Shown: positions 30,701 through 40,092 of the stretch, piece by piece
Layout of the letters: each line of letters starts with the position of its first letter
Position numbering within the stretch: position 1 is the first letter of the stretch
Assembly (NCBI GenBank): GCA_964019155.1
Contig: OZ025244.1
Coordinates: 49,973,469-50,037,468 of the forward strand
Origin: Osedax fenrisi
Lineage: Eukaryota > Annelida > Polychaeta > Sabellida > Siboglinidae
Direction: 5' to 3'
DNA: 64,000 nt
Translations under genes and position numbers: made by a program
Notes under the pieces: generated by a model
What the model was told of the DNA's origin: nothing
Databases searched by the model: none
What the model saw: only the letters and a program-made list of their open reading frames with translations

Positions 30701-30887
30701 GCCTGTAATGCACAAATCGCATTAACGAATATACATTAACGTCTACCATAGCTGATCTATAACAACCGCTATTACCGGTACTATTTAGTGGTGGATTCAA
30801 CTATAATACCTTGTATTCTTCATATTGATCGTAGAATCTTCTGTCGTTTCCATCCCTGACACCCTTAACCGAAATAGTAAGTCCCAT
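7446..30887 (-). CDS. Paralog C: Shisa-like/STMC6-type single-pass membrane protein with PPxY tail (7 exons, 221 aa)
   Basis: Exons (minus strand): 30887-30810, 17658-17556, 15031-14982, 14574-14474, 12831-12734, 9588-9537, 7629-7446. Starts MGLTIS; sequon N50-T-T; cysteines C67, C84, C95-C96, C106-C107; TM about 121-139 (YWLFIVVCICGPCC) followed by LINKTY; tail with PPKY (195-198) and PPVY (208-211). The TM exon is 9 nt shorter and the C-terminus about 17 residues shorter than in B, ending DAANVA. Intron 1 is about 13 kb, against 1.4 kb in B and 5.3 kb in A, because a full-length LINE and tandem-repeat elements lie in it. All joins are in frame, so it looks intact. It could be poorly expressed because of intron size; the sequence does not decide this. 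Confidence 0.78.
7630..9536. other. Paralog C intron 6
   Basis: AT-rich intron with a TA tract (8655-8712). Its first kilobase still aligns with intron 6 of B (for example TTTACAATATATT-like and ATTATGTGAGGTAATAA blocks near 8100-8150 against 33085-33130), showing that introns were duplicated with the exons. No separate gene. Confidence 0.45.
9537..9588 (-). CDS. Paralog C exon 6
   Basis: Acceptor gttcacag|ATG, donor TTTGG|GTTCAT. Encodes EQRNANFLLHNGNQGFG. Confidence 0.7.
9672..9965. mobile_element. CCCAGCAAAC MITE, expanded and truncated copy
   Basis: Left end TTACCCAGCAAACAATAA, then many TAATAGCA/TGCTATTA units in both orientations. The right terminal repeat is missing. Same family as 60765-60906. 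In intron 5 of paralog C. Confidence 0.5.
9970..10726. mobile_element. GGGGAAAGTAACC-type transposon, left-truncated copy
   Basis: Matches the complete element 31929-32820 over most of its length (GATAACGGGG, GGTACCCATGTCCGAATA, CGCTGATTGGTTATAGG-like parts) and ends GGTTACATTCCCCTA. The left terminal repeat is absent and the CCCAGCAAAC MITE adjoins it. In intron 5 of paralog C. Confidence 0.6.
11369..12326. mobile_element. Inverted-repeat DNA transposon, non-autonomous (about 0.96 kb)
   Basis: Ends TAGGGGAAATTCTCAGATTA and (reverse complement of right end) TAGGGGAAGTCTCCGATTAC, followed by ACC(A/G)ACCCC. Internal GGGTCGGTA-type repeats occur in both orientations. Flanked by TA, and also by an ATGCATTTAT direct repeat slightly offset. 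No transposase. In intron 5 of paralog C. Confidence 0.65.
12734..12831 (-). CDS. Paralog C exon 5 (transmembrane segment)
   Basis: Acceptor tttcag|AAT, donor TATC|GTTAGT. Encodes NYAYWLFIVVCICGPCC and then YLINKTY. It is 9 nt (three codons) shorter than in A and B. Confidence 0.74.
12840..14473. other. Paralog C intron 4
   Basis: The start near exon 5 carries TATTAGGTAATA repeats. 12955-13100 has a moderately GC-rich stretch loosely matching 35645-35830 in intron 4 of B. 13125-13165 has TTGGGT(T/A) repeats. Two adjacent perfect palindromes sit at 14063-14100. No gene. Confidence 0.4.
14063..14100. repeat. Two adjacent perfect palindromes
   Basis: 14063-14086 is a 24-bp self-complementary sequence centred on CTATAG (half-site ATCGTTCTCCTA); 14085-14100 is a second palindrome (ATGTAGTATACTACAT). 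Confidence 0.8.
14474..14574 (-). CDS. Paralog C exon 4
   Basis: Acceptor ctacag|AAC, donor GACGA|GTTAGT. Encodes YKYMMCPSQLKLDGYFCC and then TECCNND. Confidence 0.74.
14660..14940 (-). mobile_element. tRNA-derived SINE family 1, copy 1
   Basis: Minus strand: head with an A box (TGGCTCAGTTGGTAAGGCG) and a B box (GGTTCAAGCC), then a body (CATGGATGCC, GGCTTCGAAGGG, TTCATCTAAG) and a 3' end in ACAAATAACA. The head folds like a tRNA only in part, so it is a SINE, not a functional tRNA. In intron 3 of paralog C. Confidence 0.65.
14982..15031 (-). CDS. Paralog C exon 3
   Basis: Acceptor attacag|GTG, donor GGCGGA|GTTAGT. Encodes EFPTICKTDNRKTDGG. Confidence 0.72.
15455..15534. repeat. Perfect 37-bp inverted repeat with 6-nt loop
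   Basis: Arms 15455-15491 and 15498-15534 are exact reverse complements (arm starts TATATCTAATTATTAG and runs through TTTCTACGATTAAG); the loop is CTATAA. The left arm directly follows a TTTCCCC stretch like the ends of the GGGGAAA transposons. In intron 2 of paralog C. Confidence 0.85.
15892..17152. mobile_element. Non-autonomous transposon with ACTAAAGGGTTT subterminal repeats (about 1.26 kb)
   Basis: Ends CACTGTTAAAAATAA and (reverse complement of right end) CTCTGTAAAAATAA, each followed within 35 bp by AGTTTTCG, flanked by TA. The interior is crowded with AACTAAAGGGTTTT in one half and its reverse complement in the other. No protein. In intron 2 of paralog C. Confidence 0.6.
17255..17500 (-). 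mobile_element. tRNA-like SINE family 2, copy 1
   Basis: Minus strand: AGGTCCCGAGTTCGACTTCA (B-box-like), AGGCAGTTCT, then TTATCAAGAACTT and near the end TATCCGCTATTTGTATT. The same blocks in the same order occur at 53060-53325. It abuts exon 2 of paralog C. Confidence 0.6.
17556..17658 (-). CDS. Paralog C exon 2
   Basis: Acceptor gcaatag|TAC, donor ATGC|GTTAGT. Encodes KSLKEAGEEDEIYGW, NTTTD and YIKSM. It lies 13 kb from exon 1 and is joined to it by phase and homology. Confidence 0.73.
18063..18448. mobile_element. CCCAAGCAACCAAAC MITE with internal 60-bp tandem repeats
   Basis: Left-end sequence CCCAATCAACCAAACACG at 18063 and again, as CCCAAGCAACCAAACACG, at 18307; right end GTCGCTTGGG at 18448. 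Between the two left ends lie three units of about 60 bp (GTTCCAAT..TGTATATATT, AGGTCAAATAAACA). ACACGTTGACCGTCAACGTG forms a small hairpin. In intron 1 of paralog C. Confidence 0.55.
18630..19475. repeat. Left end of a CCCAGTAAACC element with four 183-bp tandem repeats
   Basis: Starts CCCAGTAAACCAATGTGTTA, then four units (near 18830, 19012, 19196 and 19379) each with AAAGGTGTTACACTC, AATGTGTTAAGCACACTCC and GAGTTGAGCACCTTTTAT. The terminal sequence recurs inverted at 30348. Confidence 0.65.
19662..19765 (-). repeat. tRNA-like sequence, probable SINE head or tRNA pseudogene
   Basis: Minus strand: GGCCAAGACGGCTAGCGTG (A-box-like) and GTAGTTCGAATCCCC (B-box-like). The acceptor ends do not pair, and a perfect 24-bp palindrome (19717-19740) replaces the anticodon arm, so it is unlikely to be a working tRNA. 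Confidence 0.4.
19770..20820. other. AT-rich part of paralog C intron 1
   Basis: Low-complexity AT sequence between the tRNA-like piece and the LINE. No gene or clear repeat boundary seen. Confidence 0.4.
21200..22195 (+). CDS. LINE ORF1 protein with PHD-type zinc finger (331 aa)
   Basis: The N-terminus has C5-x2-C8, C19-x2-C22, H27-x2-C30 and C65-x2-C68, the C4HC3 spacing of a PHD-like finger, as found in ORF1 of some CR1-type LINEs. A Ser/Thr/Asn-rich linker (about 75-165) follows, then a C-terminal domain (about 170-320) containing KVFFNNRSQTFELRDKKNP. ORF1 proteins of this type are RNA-binding chaperones of the retrotransposon particle; that role is inferred. Uninterrupted. The C-terminal part is also seen in the decayed copy at 37073. 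Confidence 0.75.
   Translation: MSSNCSHCNLPACEYYLKCKTCPSILHYNCLYPAAIISKSWFHSKNPPPAYAIAIFNSPNFIFSCSSCLALNKFPSTNHTTTPPITMPYSPSTLTDKSIHNTCSKVTPNITSDIYSSTTTINIQPKHNANTQPNDNTSRNIPKLMDLKFSSNHTPTPILSSSTSSKSSSIRSIDNSLILVLEHLLPYEVNYNFIVSLIDYIKLPHSYITSASFLTSTAILRFTNISARDICFSTLLKISPHSNFKHIFIRHYLPDSTRLLGKVLYHALKQKLTPILYKVFFNNRSQTFELRDKKNPLSYPPFLIPESDLTKWFDSFDHYKKSFINNSSSQA
22196..25052 (+). pseudogene. LINE ORF2: AP endonuclease plus reverse transcriptase (broken)
   Basis: Frame 2 (22214-23005): endonuclease motifs LTETWI, GGGVGFMIRN, VIYRPP, VLGDLNYH, TLDMIF, LTDHF. A frameshift near 22980 leads to frame 1 (to about 23886): NYRPISHLPLLSKILERIV. A second shift near 23800 leads to frame 3: AFRKGHSTETALL, an internal TAG near 23908, LLDLSSAFDTLDH, GIPKGSVLGPSLF, the catalytic FADD (24189-24200), FKNSGPTLWNSLPP at the C-terminus. 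It nicks target DNA and copies its own RNA in the family. With two frameshifts and a stop this copy cannot make a full protein. Confidence 0.8.
25360..28060. other. AT-rich part of paralog C intron 1
   Basis: Low-complexity DNA with a short GC-rich palindromic patch at about 25490-25527 (GGACGCACGGCGTGCGTC), GT/TG-rich tracts at 26100-26140 and 26285-26375 and several (TA)n tracts. The overlapping ORFs at 26235-26472 are translations of these repeats. Confidence 0.45.
28060..29190. repeat. Duplicated segment of about 0.35 kb, offset about 810 bp
   Basis: 28060-28440 recurs at about 28870-29190 (AAATCAAATAAATATAT, CATATATTGTTTAATATTG, AATATATCTATATATAACAT, AACATCTAAGGATTTTAATA). Inside the first copy a 63-bp unit is itself doubled (28229-28353). 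The candidate exon 28616-28732 lies between the copies. Confidence 0.6.
28616..29716 (+). CDS. Possible two-exon gene nested in paralog C intron 1 (72 aa, unrecognised)
   Basis: Exon 28616-28732 encodes 39 residues (MDHSISAMMAEIACKSILY...), preceded by an acceptor-like ttatacag at 28575-28582 with an in-frame stop between, so an upstream exon would be 5' UTR. It ends AAT|GTGAGT. Exon 29615-29716 (atttag|GGG) continues in phase 0 for 33 residues (GQHGYFMKTKIINIMKTV...CLRNCKRNKKENN) to TGA, with AATAAA soon after. Both segments are less AT-rich than their surroundings. No domain recognised. In such AT-rich DNA two open exons with good sites are suggestive, not proof. Confidence 0.35.
29864..30349. 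repeat. GTGCTTAACACGTTA minisatellite and inverted CCCAGTAAACC end
   Basis: About twenty degenerate 20-21-bp units (TGCTTAACACGTTACAATG) that read open in several frames on both strands, which explains three overlapping spurious ORFs. It ends TTAACACATTGGTTTACTGGG, the inverse of the sequence at 18630. Confidence 0.75.
30810..30887 (-). CDS. Paralog C exon 1
   Basis: MGLTISVKGVRDG, then FYDQYEEYK; donor AAG|GTATTA. Confidence 0.75.
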
Positions 30888-31350
30888 TGCCTGGACGTCT
30901 CGAATGCAGTCCGGTAAGTGAAGTATGCAGAGTAGGGGTTCTTTAAAACTTATTTACAATAATGAATTTATAACAACTCGTTTTAAAATTTTTAATTCGT
31001 AATAGATTTGTTTACTAAATAGAAAATAGACTACATCGATTAATTTATTATATTTGTAATTGTATCTATAACTCTATAGTGTTAACGGATGATTTTCTAA
31101 AATGGATCATAAGCATTTACTTATTATTTAAAAATTACGATAAAGTTATATAATATAAGTTATACCTAATTATGAAATATATGCTACGATAATTATTTTT
31201 AATTTAATAGATAAGAAAAAATGGTTACAATTCCCGCTAGTGGGGAAGGTTAATCATACATAAATATTTAAATATATAAAAAAAATATTTCTAATACAGA
31301 AATGCGTGATTAAATCAATAAAGAAACGCAACAGTAACGTAATAGATATT
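30888..31350 (-). promoter_or_regulatory. Spacer between paralogs C and B with promoter-like block for C
   Basis: 463 bp separate the B stop from the C start. The part near C (to about 31060) carries TAATCGATG and CTATTACGAATTAAA in the same order as upstream of B. The part near B must hold the B cleavage site. No other gene is visible. Confidence 0.4.
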
Positions 31351-31585
31351 TTATTGCGCGACAGTAGTATCTTCATTGTTAACGTTCTCAATGGATTGTC
31401 CGGCGGTCGCATATGCGGCGTCGTGGAAGCTTGAATATCTGGGAGGTTCAGCGGTTCTCTCTTCGTTGGGCGTGTACTTGGGCGGGGCTACGACTCGTGG
31501 GCGGGGCTGTATCTCAACACGCGCCGTAGGGTTGTTTCTCATGATGCCCATATTGTCGTAGTTGTAGGCCACGTATGCTACGTTA
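31351..31585 (-). CDS. Paralog B exon 7 (PPxY tail)
   Basis: Acceptor ccctacag|TAAC. 77 residues with PPKYTPNEER and PPRYSS, ending TTVAQ. The sequence at the stop is CAATAAAAT, so AATAAA overlaps it. Confidence 0.78.
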
Positions 31586-33436
31586 CTGTAGGGGTACATG
31601 ATGAGGAGGGTGATTATTTACGAGGAATAGTAAACTTTTAGATACTATAGATATTAAATTGTATTATATTTAATATAAATATATTTATATACGTGTATAA
31701 AATATGCATTTTAAGATACGATTCCTATAACTATCTATTATTCAGATTATGAAATTAATTTGATTAATATATTCATATATTAGTCTTTTCTAGGATAAAA
31801 AACATTTTCAATGAGTTATTATCAGGGATGTATCATGTTATCACTTTATTTTTATAAATAGTAAACGTATATAAAATCATATTATATAAAATATAAGTAT
31901 TTATATAAATAATAAATATTTACTCATATAGGGGAAAGTAACCTAATACGGACACTTTAACAATAAATGGTCTTAACTTTTTATGACTCATTATTTGTAT
32001 TCAAAAATTATAATATATTAATATTATATGATTATAGATATTATTGTAATTTTAAAATTTTATTTAATCTTTTAATTCCATAGATAACGGGGGTGTCCGT
32101 ATTCGGTACCCATGTCCGAATAGGGACACCCTATATACCACTAGATAAACTATATATTATTTATTAATAAATCACACAAATTACAATTACGTTATTTAAA
32201 ATTAATTGTATACAAAATATATTGTAATTTAATTAGTTAATAATTTATTTATTTTTATTATTTTTTAATTGATAATTCAATTTAAGTATCTAAATAATAT
32301 TTTTTTAGAATTAGATTTATTGGTAGTATTAATATTATAACGCACGCGATTTTTATGAAAATCAGAATTGTTCATACGCTGCGCGCTGATTGGTTATAGG
32401 ATGTCCGTATTAATACATTTAGAGTGTCCGTATTAGGAACTTATATGACCTATAGATATATACTTATAAGTTAATGAATATTTGATAACAATTATAGAAA
32501 TTAAATATATAATTTTTAGATTGCTTTATTTTTTAATAATATAGTGTTATATTTTATATCGATACATTTGTATATATTTATGAGAAGGTTTTAAGTAGAC
32601 ATTTTTTTTCATAAATTTAAAAACGTAATAAAAAAATCAGTTTATTGGATATATCAGCAATATTTTGTATAATTTAAAAATAAAAAATACTTTTTTAGAC
32701 TATTTTTAGACTAATTATGAATATTTTATTCATTAAATATTTTTTTGTAGGATTTATGGTTTCTGAAATACCGAGAGTGTCCGTATTCGGGCACTGTCCG
32801 TATTCGGTTACTTTCCCCTATTTATGGATATATCCATGGGTTTATATTTATATAATAAGGGTTAATAATTTTGTTATAAAATTAGATTAAAATCATAGAT
32901 GTAACATTATATGTAATATAAAATTTGTAATATTAAATTGTAACAACTTTTTTCTTACAATTTCTAAAATAAACATTAAGTTTTTACTTAAATTACTATT
33001 TAAGAATAAAACTTATTGTTTTTATTTAATTTATTCCTAATATATCATGTATCCAAGGATGGTTGAATACATTTTTAATAGATTTATTACAATATATTGC
33101 TCGGCATTTATTATTTGGGGTAATAATTATGAAACGAGTATAAAATATAAATAGTATTATTTTCAAAAATATACTAGAATACTATTTTAAAATAATATTA
33201 TATATTGAGGCTACTATGTATGATATTATGCTGCTATTATGAGGCTATTACTGTTGTCTGGGCTAGCAGACCATATACATAATATAGTAGGATACAAATA
33301 CATACACTCAATATGATAGGTAAATTATAATTAAAATATTATAAATATTTATCTATGTACATGACATGCGCATAAATATATGTGATAAGTGTGTACGATA
33401 TATAATATATAATATAGGAATGTGATATATATATAT

Positions 33437-33481
<45 letters not shown>

Positions 33482-36400
33482 ATATATATATATAATTATA
33501 TATAATAATATATTTAAATTTATATGCGAATATTAAACCCAAATCCTGGATTTCCATTGTGAAAAATGGCATTAGCATTCCTTTGATCGTCTGTAAATGT
33601 ATTGAATAATTAAATTACATAGGAATATACGTAAATAATAGTTATGATATTAATATCCGGTGCTTGGATTCATGCATCGGGATTTATATAATTATTCGGT
33701 GATTTACCGAATATCGAAAGGAAGGATCAAATTTTATTTATGAAGGCATTTTGTCTCGCTATAAGCAGTGGACGTTCTAGAATGTTCATCGTTAAAAATA
33801 AAATGTCCAAGAATATATACAATATATTGTATAAAAGCTTTAATGTTTTTAAAAAACATACAAATGCCCTATCTCATACATGTTAAACGCTATTCATAGC
33901 ACGAGTGGCGATCCTCTCCTTAGTCAAGAACCTCCATCTTCATTGAGTTCTTCATATGTTACGCTGGGACGTGTACAGTAATTGTGCATAGCGAGCGGCA
34001 TTTACATGTCAGTTTGTATACTGGATAGAGATATTTTCTAACTTATAAATAGAAGTATGTACTTGAGTATTATTGGATGTTACCATAGATTTGTAGTTCA
34101 CCTACGGTAACCTATACATATAATGATGTATGATTTGGTGTATTAGTATGTTGTTTATTAAATATAATTTTTAGCTAATAATTATTTTTATATTTGTTAA
34201 CAAAATCAAATAATATTATACTGGGATGAAAGAGAATCATGAATATCAAAATATATGTATAAGTATGGCATAAGATATACACTCCAATTTAAGAGAATAT
34301 TCTTTAAAGGTAATATGCTAGTAATAATGTTTTATTATATATAATAAATATAATATAATATAAATATAATACATATATGTATCTTAAGATATAATTATAA
34401 AAAATAAACATAGCCAATTACAATATATTACATTCCTCACGGTAACCTCAATAACAGTTTCTTTTTCGTTTTATATAGGGTTTACATGTAAAAAATTATT
34501 ATATAATAAATATATTATATAGTTATGAGTTCCATATATAAATATGTCTTCATATCGTTTGCCCATAGACACTGTATACAGTAGAAAGCATGTATAATAT
34601 ACATCGTACACAGGTCTACATTACCTATATTATTAGGATAAAGAGAAGATATTGTCATGCTTGGATGGTGCTAGGAAAAAATAATAAGAAACCGAACATA
34701 ATATATATTTTTCTGATCATATCCATTTGTTATAGGATATTAAATACGGTCATTATTAATAAGTAAAATATATAAAACAAATAATATATATAATACATGT
34801 AATAACGTTCTCGTATTACTAACTATAGGTCTTGTTCACCAGGTAACAATAGATACAGCACGGGCAACACAAGAATACAATTATAAAAATCCAGTACGCG
34901 AAATTACCGTATTGAATCGATTCCATCAGCCTGAAATAATATTAAATAATATTAGCTAATATTATATATATAGCTATATACTATATATGTATATTATAAT
35001 CATATATAATCATACATGTATACATACTTATATTATTATCATTACAAATATACCCTTGTATTCCTAGTTTATTATTATATATATATTATTCACGTGTTAT
35101 ATCATATCCGTATTTTGTGTATTGTTCCTGTAATAAATGAATACATTGTTTTACGTTTCTTTTTTACTGTGTATGGGTAAAAATATACGTTCCACTAGGT
35201 GTTATTTATGGGTAAGAATATACGTTCCACTTGATATTTATTTATGGGTAAAATTATGCGTTCCAATAGGTGTTTATTTATGGGTAAAAATATATGTTCC
35301 ACTAGATGTTATTTATGGGTAAAAATATACGTTCCAATATTGATTTTTTATATGTAAAAGGAAACCGTTTATTTGCTCATAAACTAACTATAATTTTACC
35401 ACCTACTGGAACATATTATTTGACCTATAATGTTACGTTTCGGCAACTAGTTTCTGGTTGCTTGGGAGGTAACATTACATACTTATACATAACGAGAGGT
35501 ACTATTATATAACATTATATAATATTGATTAATAACTTATTAATAATAAGGGATTATATTACATTGTTTACAATTTAAGAATATATACTATAGTATACTT
35601 GACTAATAATAATTACTACTATTATTAAATAATATCGAACTAAAGCGGGGATAGCTTAACAATGGCTGGTGTATATAGTACACTATACATTTTACGTCGT
35701 ACTGTATACTATGAAGTAGGTACACCTATAAGGGTATACACTGTACATTTATATAGCTATATCATCACTAGTGATGTTCATCGGTTCCGATGTTTATAGC
35801 CATATCATATATGTTTAGCTGTCTACGATTATTATTTTAGAATATGATTAGAGAATGGGTATTCACTTATACGCAAACTTAACTTATATATTTACCATTT
35901 TTTAATTTAAATAATTATCGCTCTTTCTCAATTTTAATATCACATATATATTAATATATATATATATATATATAATTAAGTGCCACTTGACGATTACTTA
36001 TGACTATAGTATACATGACTACATTTCATAACAAATACGCATACCTAAATGAGGAATCCGTATTACATAACCTGCATTACTCAACACTGTACTTAGCCTA
36101 CGACACACCTATAGCCGCGCTCACACCAACACATCTGATCTGCTTTTTACACATATTTATATAGCCATATATCGGATGCTTCTTGTTATAATTTTACAAA
36201 CAAGTATACATATATTGAAGTATAATTATACACACGGGTATAATTGTTCGATATTTAGAAAATGTCCAAATATGTGTAGATGATTAAAACTCTAGGTTAA
36301 GAAGAGCCCGATATTTGGTGCGAACGCGGCTCGATACGCCTATTACACGACACGCCCATATCTAACGAGGGGCGTAATAGACTAACTCGTCGGCAGTACA

Positions 36401-39166
36401 ACATTTGTTCGGTAGGTTATAGTCTATCGGACAGCAGAAGAAGGCGTCGGGCTTCACCTGTGTCGGGCACATCATGTACTTGTACATCTAGTGGACACGA
36501 TACGGTTACGGGGCAGGATATATATCATGTATACATATACATATACACACGCGCGTATAAGTGCATACACAGATACATACACACATACATCTATTACCAA
36601 TAATTACTAACTCCGCCACCAGCTTTTACTGTATTACTTTTACAAATGGTTGGAAATGCACCTATAAATGATTTATTCTGTTATGAGAATATTATATATA
36701 TATTGATAGTATTAAAATCTTAATTAGTGATTATTATAATATAATCAACAAAAGTATACTTATGCCGAGACTGTTAAATCCACTATACCATCTAATATTA
36801 TTGAAATACCTAGACAATTACTTGCATACCTACTGAAGAGTTGTCAGTAATTATAAAAAACATTACTAAATCTAGATTAAATATTGATTATATATACGAA
36901 ATGTTTAAGGACTCATATGAGACACAGATAGATCAACCTTTAAGGATGTTAATTTTAAAATGGTATAACTTTTATATCTGTTATAGCTCATTATATTCGT
37001 AGAAATTGTTTTTAAATTAAATATTACAAAATACATGATATAGCGAATTTTTTAAAACCGTAATCGCTACCTATGGAAACTAGGAAACTAGGCTTAATTT
37101 ACTACCATGCTATTACGTCGGGTTCTATCACGTCTCTTAAATCGGTTTTCAATAATCGACCCATGAATTACGAGTTGAGGACAATAATTAACGATACCAT
37201 AGACTTGAAGTTACCACCTACATCGGTAGAATTATCTACATTGGAGGAGTCCTTTGCTAAGTTTACTTAAACTAAGTCTAAGTATAATCTGGCCAAACTC
37301 GACCATCCACTATAACAGATAACATAAGATTTTCTCTCATTAATATACGCTCATTTATCTATAACATCGTCCTTTTCCTGGCTTAACTTAAAAATAATCC
37401 ACTCTCTATTATTTGTGTAACCAAAACATGGATTAGTATAGATGATACTGATATATTTGCATTGTGTAACGAATAAAGCCTGATTTCTCTACTATATTTG
37501 ATGAATTCTCGGACTTAATTATTGATTTTTTTTACAACATAATGAATATAAATTTATGATTGTGGGTGATTTTAACTATCACCTTATTATTCTTCTCAAC
37601 CACATTCCTTATTTGAGCAGTTGACTGAATCTCTTGGTTTACATAAACTGCCCTACTCATGTTAGTGGTAATATTGTAGATCTTATATTTACTCCACGCG
37701 ATATTTATATTCAATATGTTTATTAGTGATTTTTAGATTATATTCAATTAGTTTATTGATCCTTTGATAGCCTAAATGAATATATCTCATATTTCTTTAA
37801 TTCAATTGATTCTATTAAATAACTTTATTTTACTCTCCATCCACCATCCCATTGATTTACTTCCCATCATTCAAATTTAAAACGATCGTTAAGGAAACTT
37901 GAGCGCAGGATACACCAGTCTCACATGCATAAATACAATTTTCTGATGGCCAGGAAAGCATATAAGTTAGAATTAATCTCACAGAAATCTACTTACTATG
38001 AACCTAAAATTAATGATTGCGGCAACAACGATTTAGATTTTTTAAATAATTAAAGGTATTCGAAATAATATTAAAAAAAACTGATTATATGACTGGTTTA
38101 TCACTGTGTACTGCATATGTTAAACGCTTATATTCTAAAATATACAGTATTTCTGATTGCATTAAATTATATGAAATATGAAATGTGAAATGCACTGTAA
38201 GCCGCTACCTAATATATTTTCTTGAAAATAATAGTTTGCTTAAACCTTGCTTAGAATCTATATTATTTAGTGAATACATTAGAAATTAACTACTGAACAT
38301 ATTTCGAATACCTACAATTTCTCAATCTATGATTATTGATGGTAAATTGATTACGACTTCTTATTTAGTCCGTAACCTCGGCGTAATTATGTACAGCTTT
38401 ACAATTTGGGCATCATATGATTAATATATCAAAGTCTGCAAATATCCATTTACGTAGAATCGCATATATTAGAAAATATTGTTCTACGCGTATTACTAGA
38501 AAACTTATTAATTATCTTGTATTATCTAGAATAGATTACCATGGATTACATTTTAGTGACATAAATAGCACTGATATACAAAAGTAAACAGGATTATTCG
38601 TGCTTCTATACGTCTTATTTATAATGTTAATCACCTCGACCATATATTGGCGTATACGCTTACAGATATGTACCAACATAATCTCAAGTGGCTTTCATTT
38701 TGAAAGCGATGCAAGCACCGTTTACTATGATTATAACAACAAACATTATTAATAGGTAAGCCTGTATATCTTAACAATAGTTAAAACTTAGAGCGATATC
38801 GAGGCAAGTCAGAACATCGGATGATATTCTATTAGACGAAGGGACTACTAGAAATGTATTCAGCTCTCGTGCCTTAGACATAATTTAAGGATACATCTAC
38901 TTTGTTGTTCCGCGTACACTGTACGACGTACATGTAATATCATATAATATGATCTACGCAAGATCCAACTATCGTATTATTTTAAAATTACATTAATAAC
39001 TATTTAACCTATTAATAATACATGTTATTCTTATATGATTTATGTATAACTTATTTTGATTAACTTGAAATCCATTCGTTTATTTATATTTGTTTGTTCG
39101 TTACATTATACAGCAGTAAGGGCTTCCGCTATATTCGCTGTTTTTAAATAAACTAGTTCATTCATT

Positions 39167-39238
<72 letters not shown>

Positions 39239-40056
39239 AGTGTATTACAAATAAGCTTATACTACAGTATTATAACTAACGCATCGACTTGATGTACGGG
39301 TCAGTGGTAGTGTTCATTAGATTAACGTAATATTCCCAACCATAGATAAGATCTCCCTCTCCCGCTTCTTTCAGCGACATGTACTATAGCGATATTGTGG
39401 GGTGGTATGTAATTATACCGCTATATAATGATATATACGTATATATATATAATGATATACTTAAATATAAGATATCATATTGAAATTATTTCAATTATAA
39501 TGAAACGTTGATATATTATTTATATAATTAAAATAATATTACTTATATGTTACCAGTGAACCTCATAGATTATAGTATGTAACGTACATTGTATACTATA
39601 ACATATAAACCTTACACTGAAATATACACTATACCTATGCAATATGTAATAAGTTTACTTGAAATATATTTAAAAGTTGGGGCAAACATCTAACAATATA
39701 TATGTATACCATTATATATGACATATTATCTAATACAATACATCTTCTGATGATGTATACTAAATATATTGTACTATGATATAATTGATTATGAAAAATA
39801 TGATTTTGTGTGTGGGCAAACATTCAATAGTTGGGGATGGGGGTGGACATACTAGTAGTGTCATTTTCCCAAAACATAATCTTACAAAATACACTATGGT
39901 ATGTAATGTATTCGATTATTTAAATTAAGTGAAAGTATCACGTGATGTGGGCGTGTCTAAGATACTAGCTATAGCTATAGTACACTGGCGACGCTAATTT
40001 AATTATTATATAATTTTGCCATTGAATATTTTAAATTATTTGTTTACAAAACTATC

Positions 40057-40092
<36 letters not shown>

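Noticed and set aside
31376..31561. Plus-strand ORF of 61 codons
   Set aside because: Antisense of paralog B exon 7; the minus-strand frame has conserved PPxY motifs and paralog support.
33339..33578. Minus-strand ORF of 79 codons
   Set aside because: Mostly a TA tract; only its first part overlaps paralog B exon 6, in another frame.
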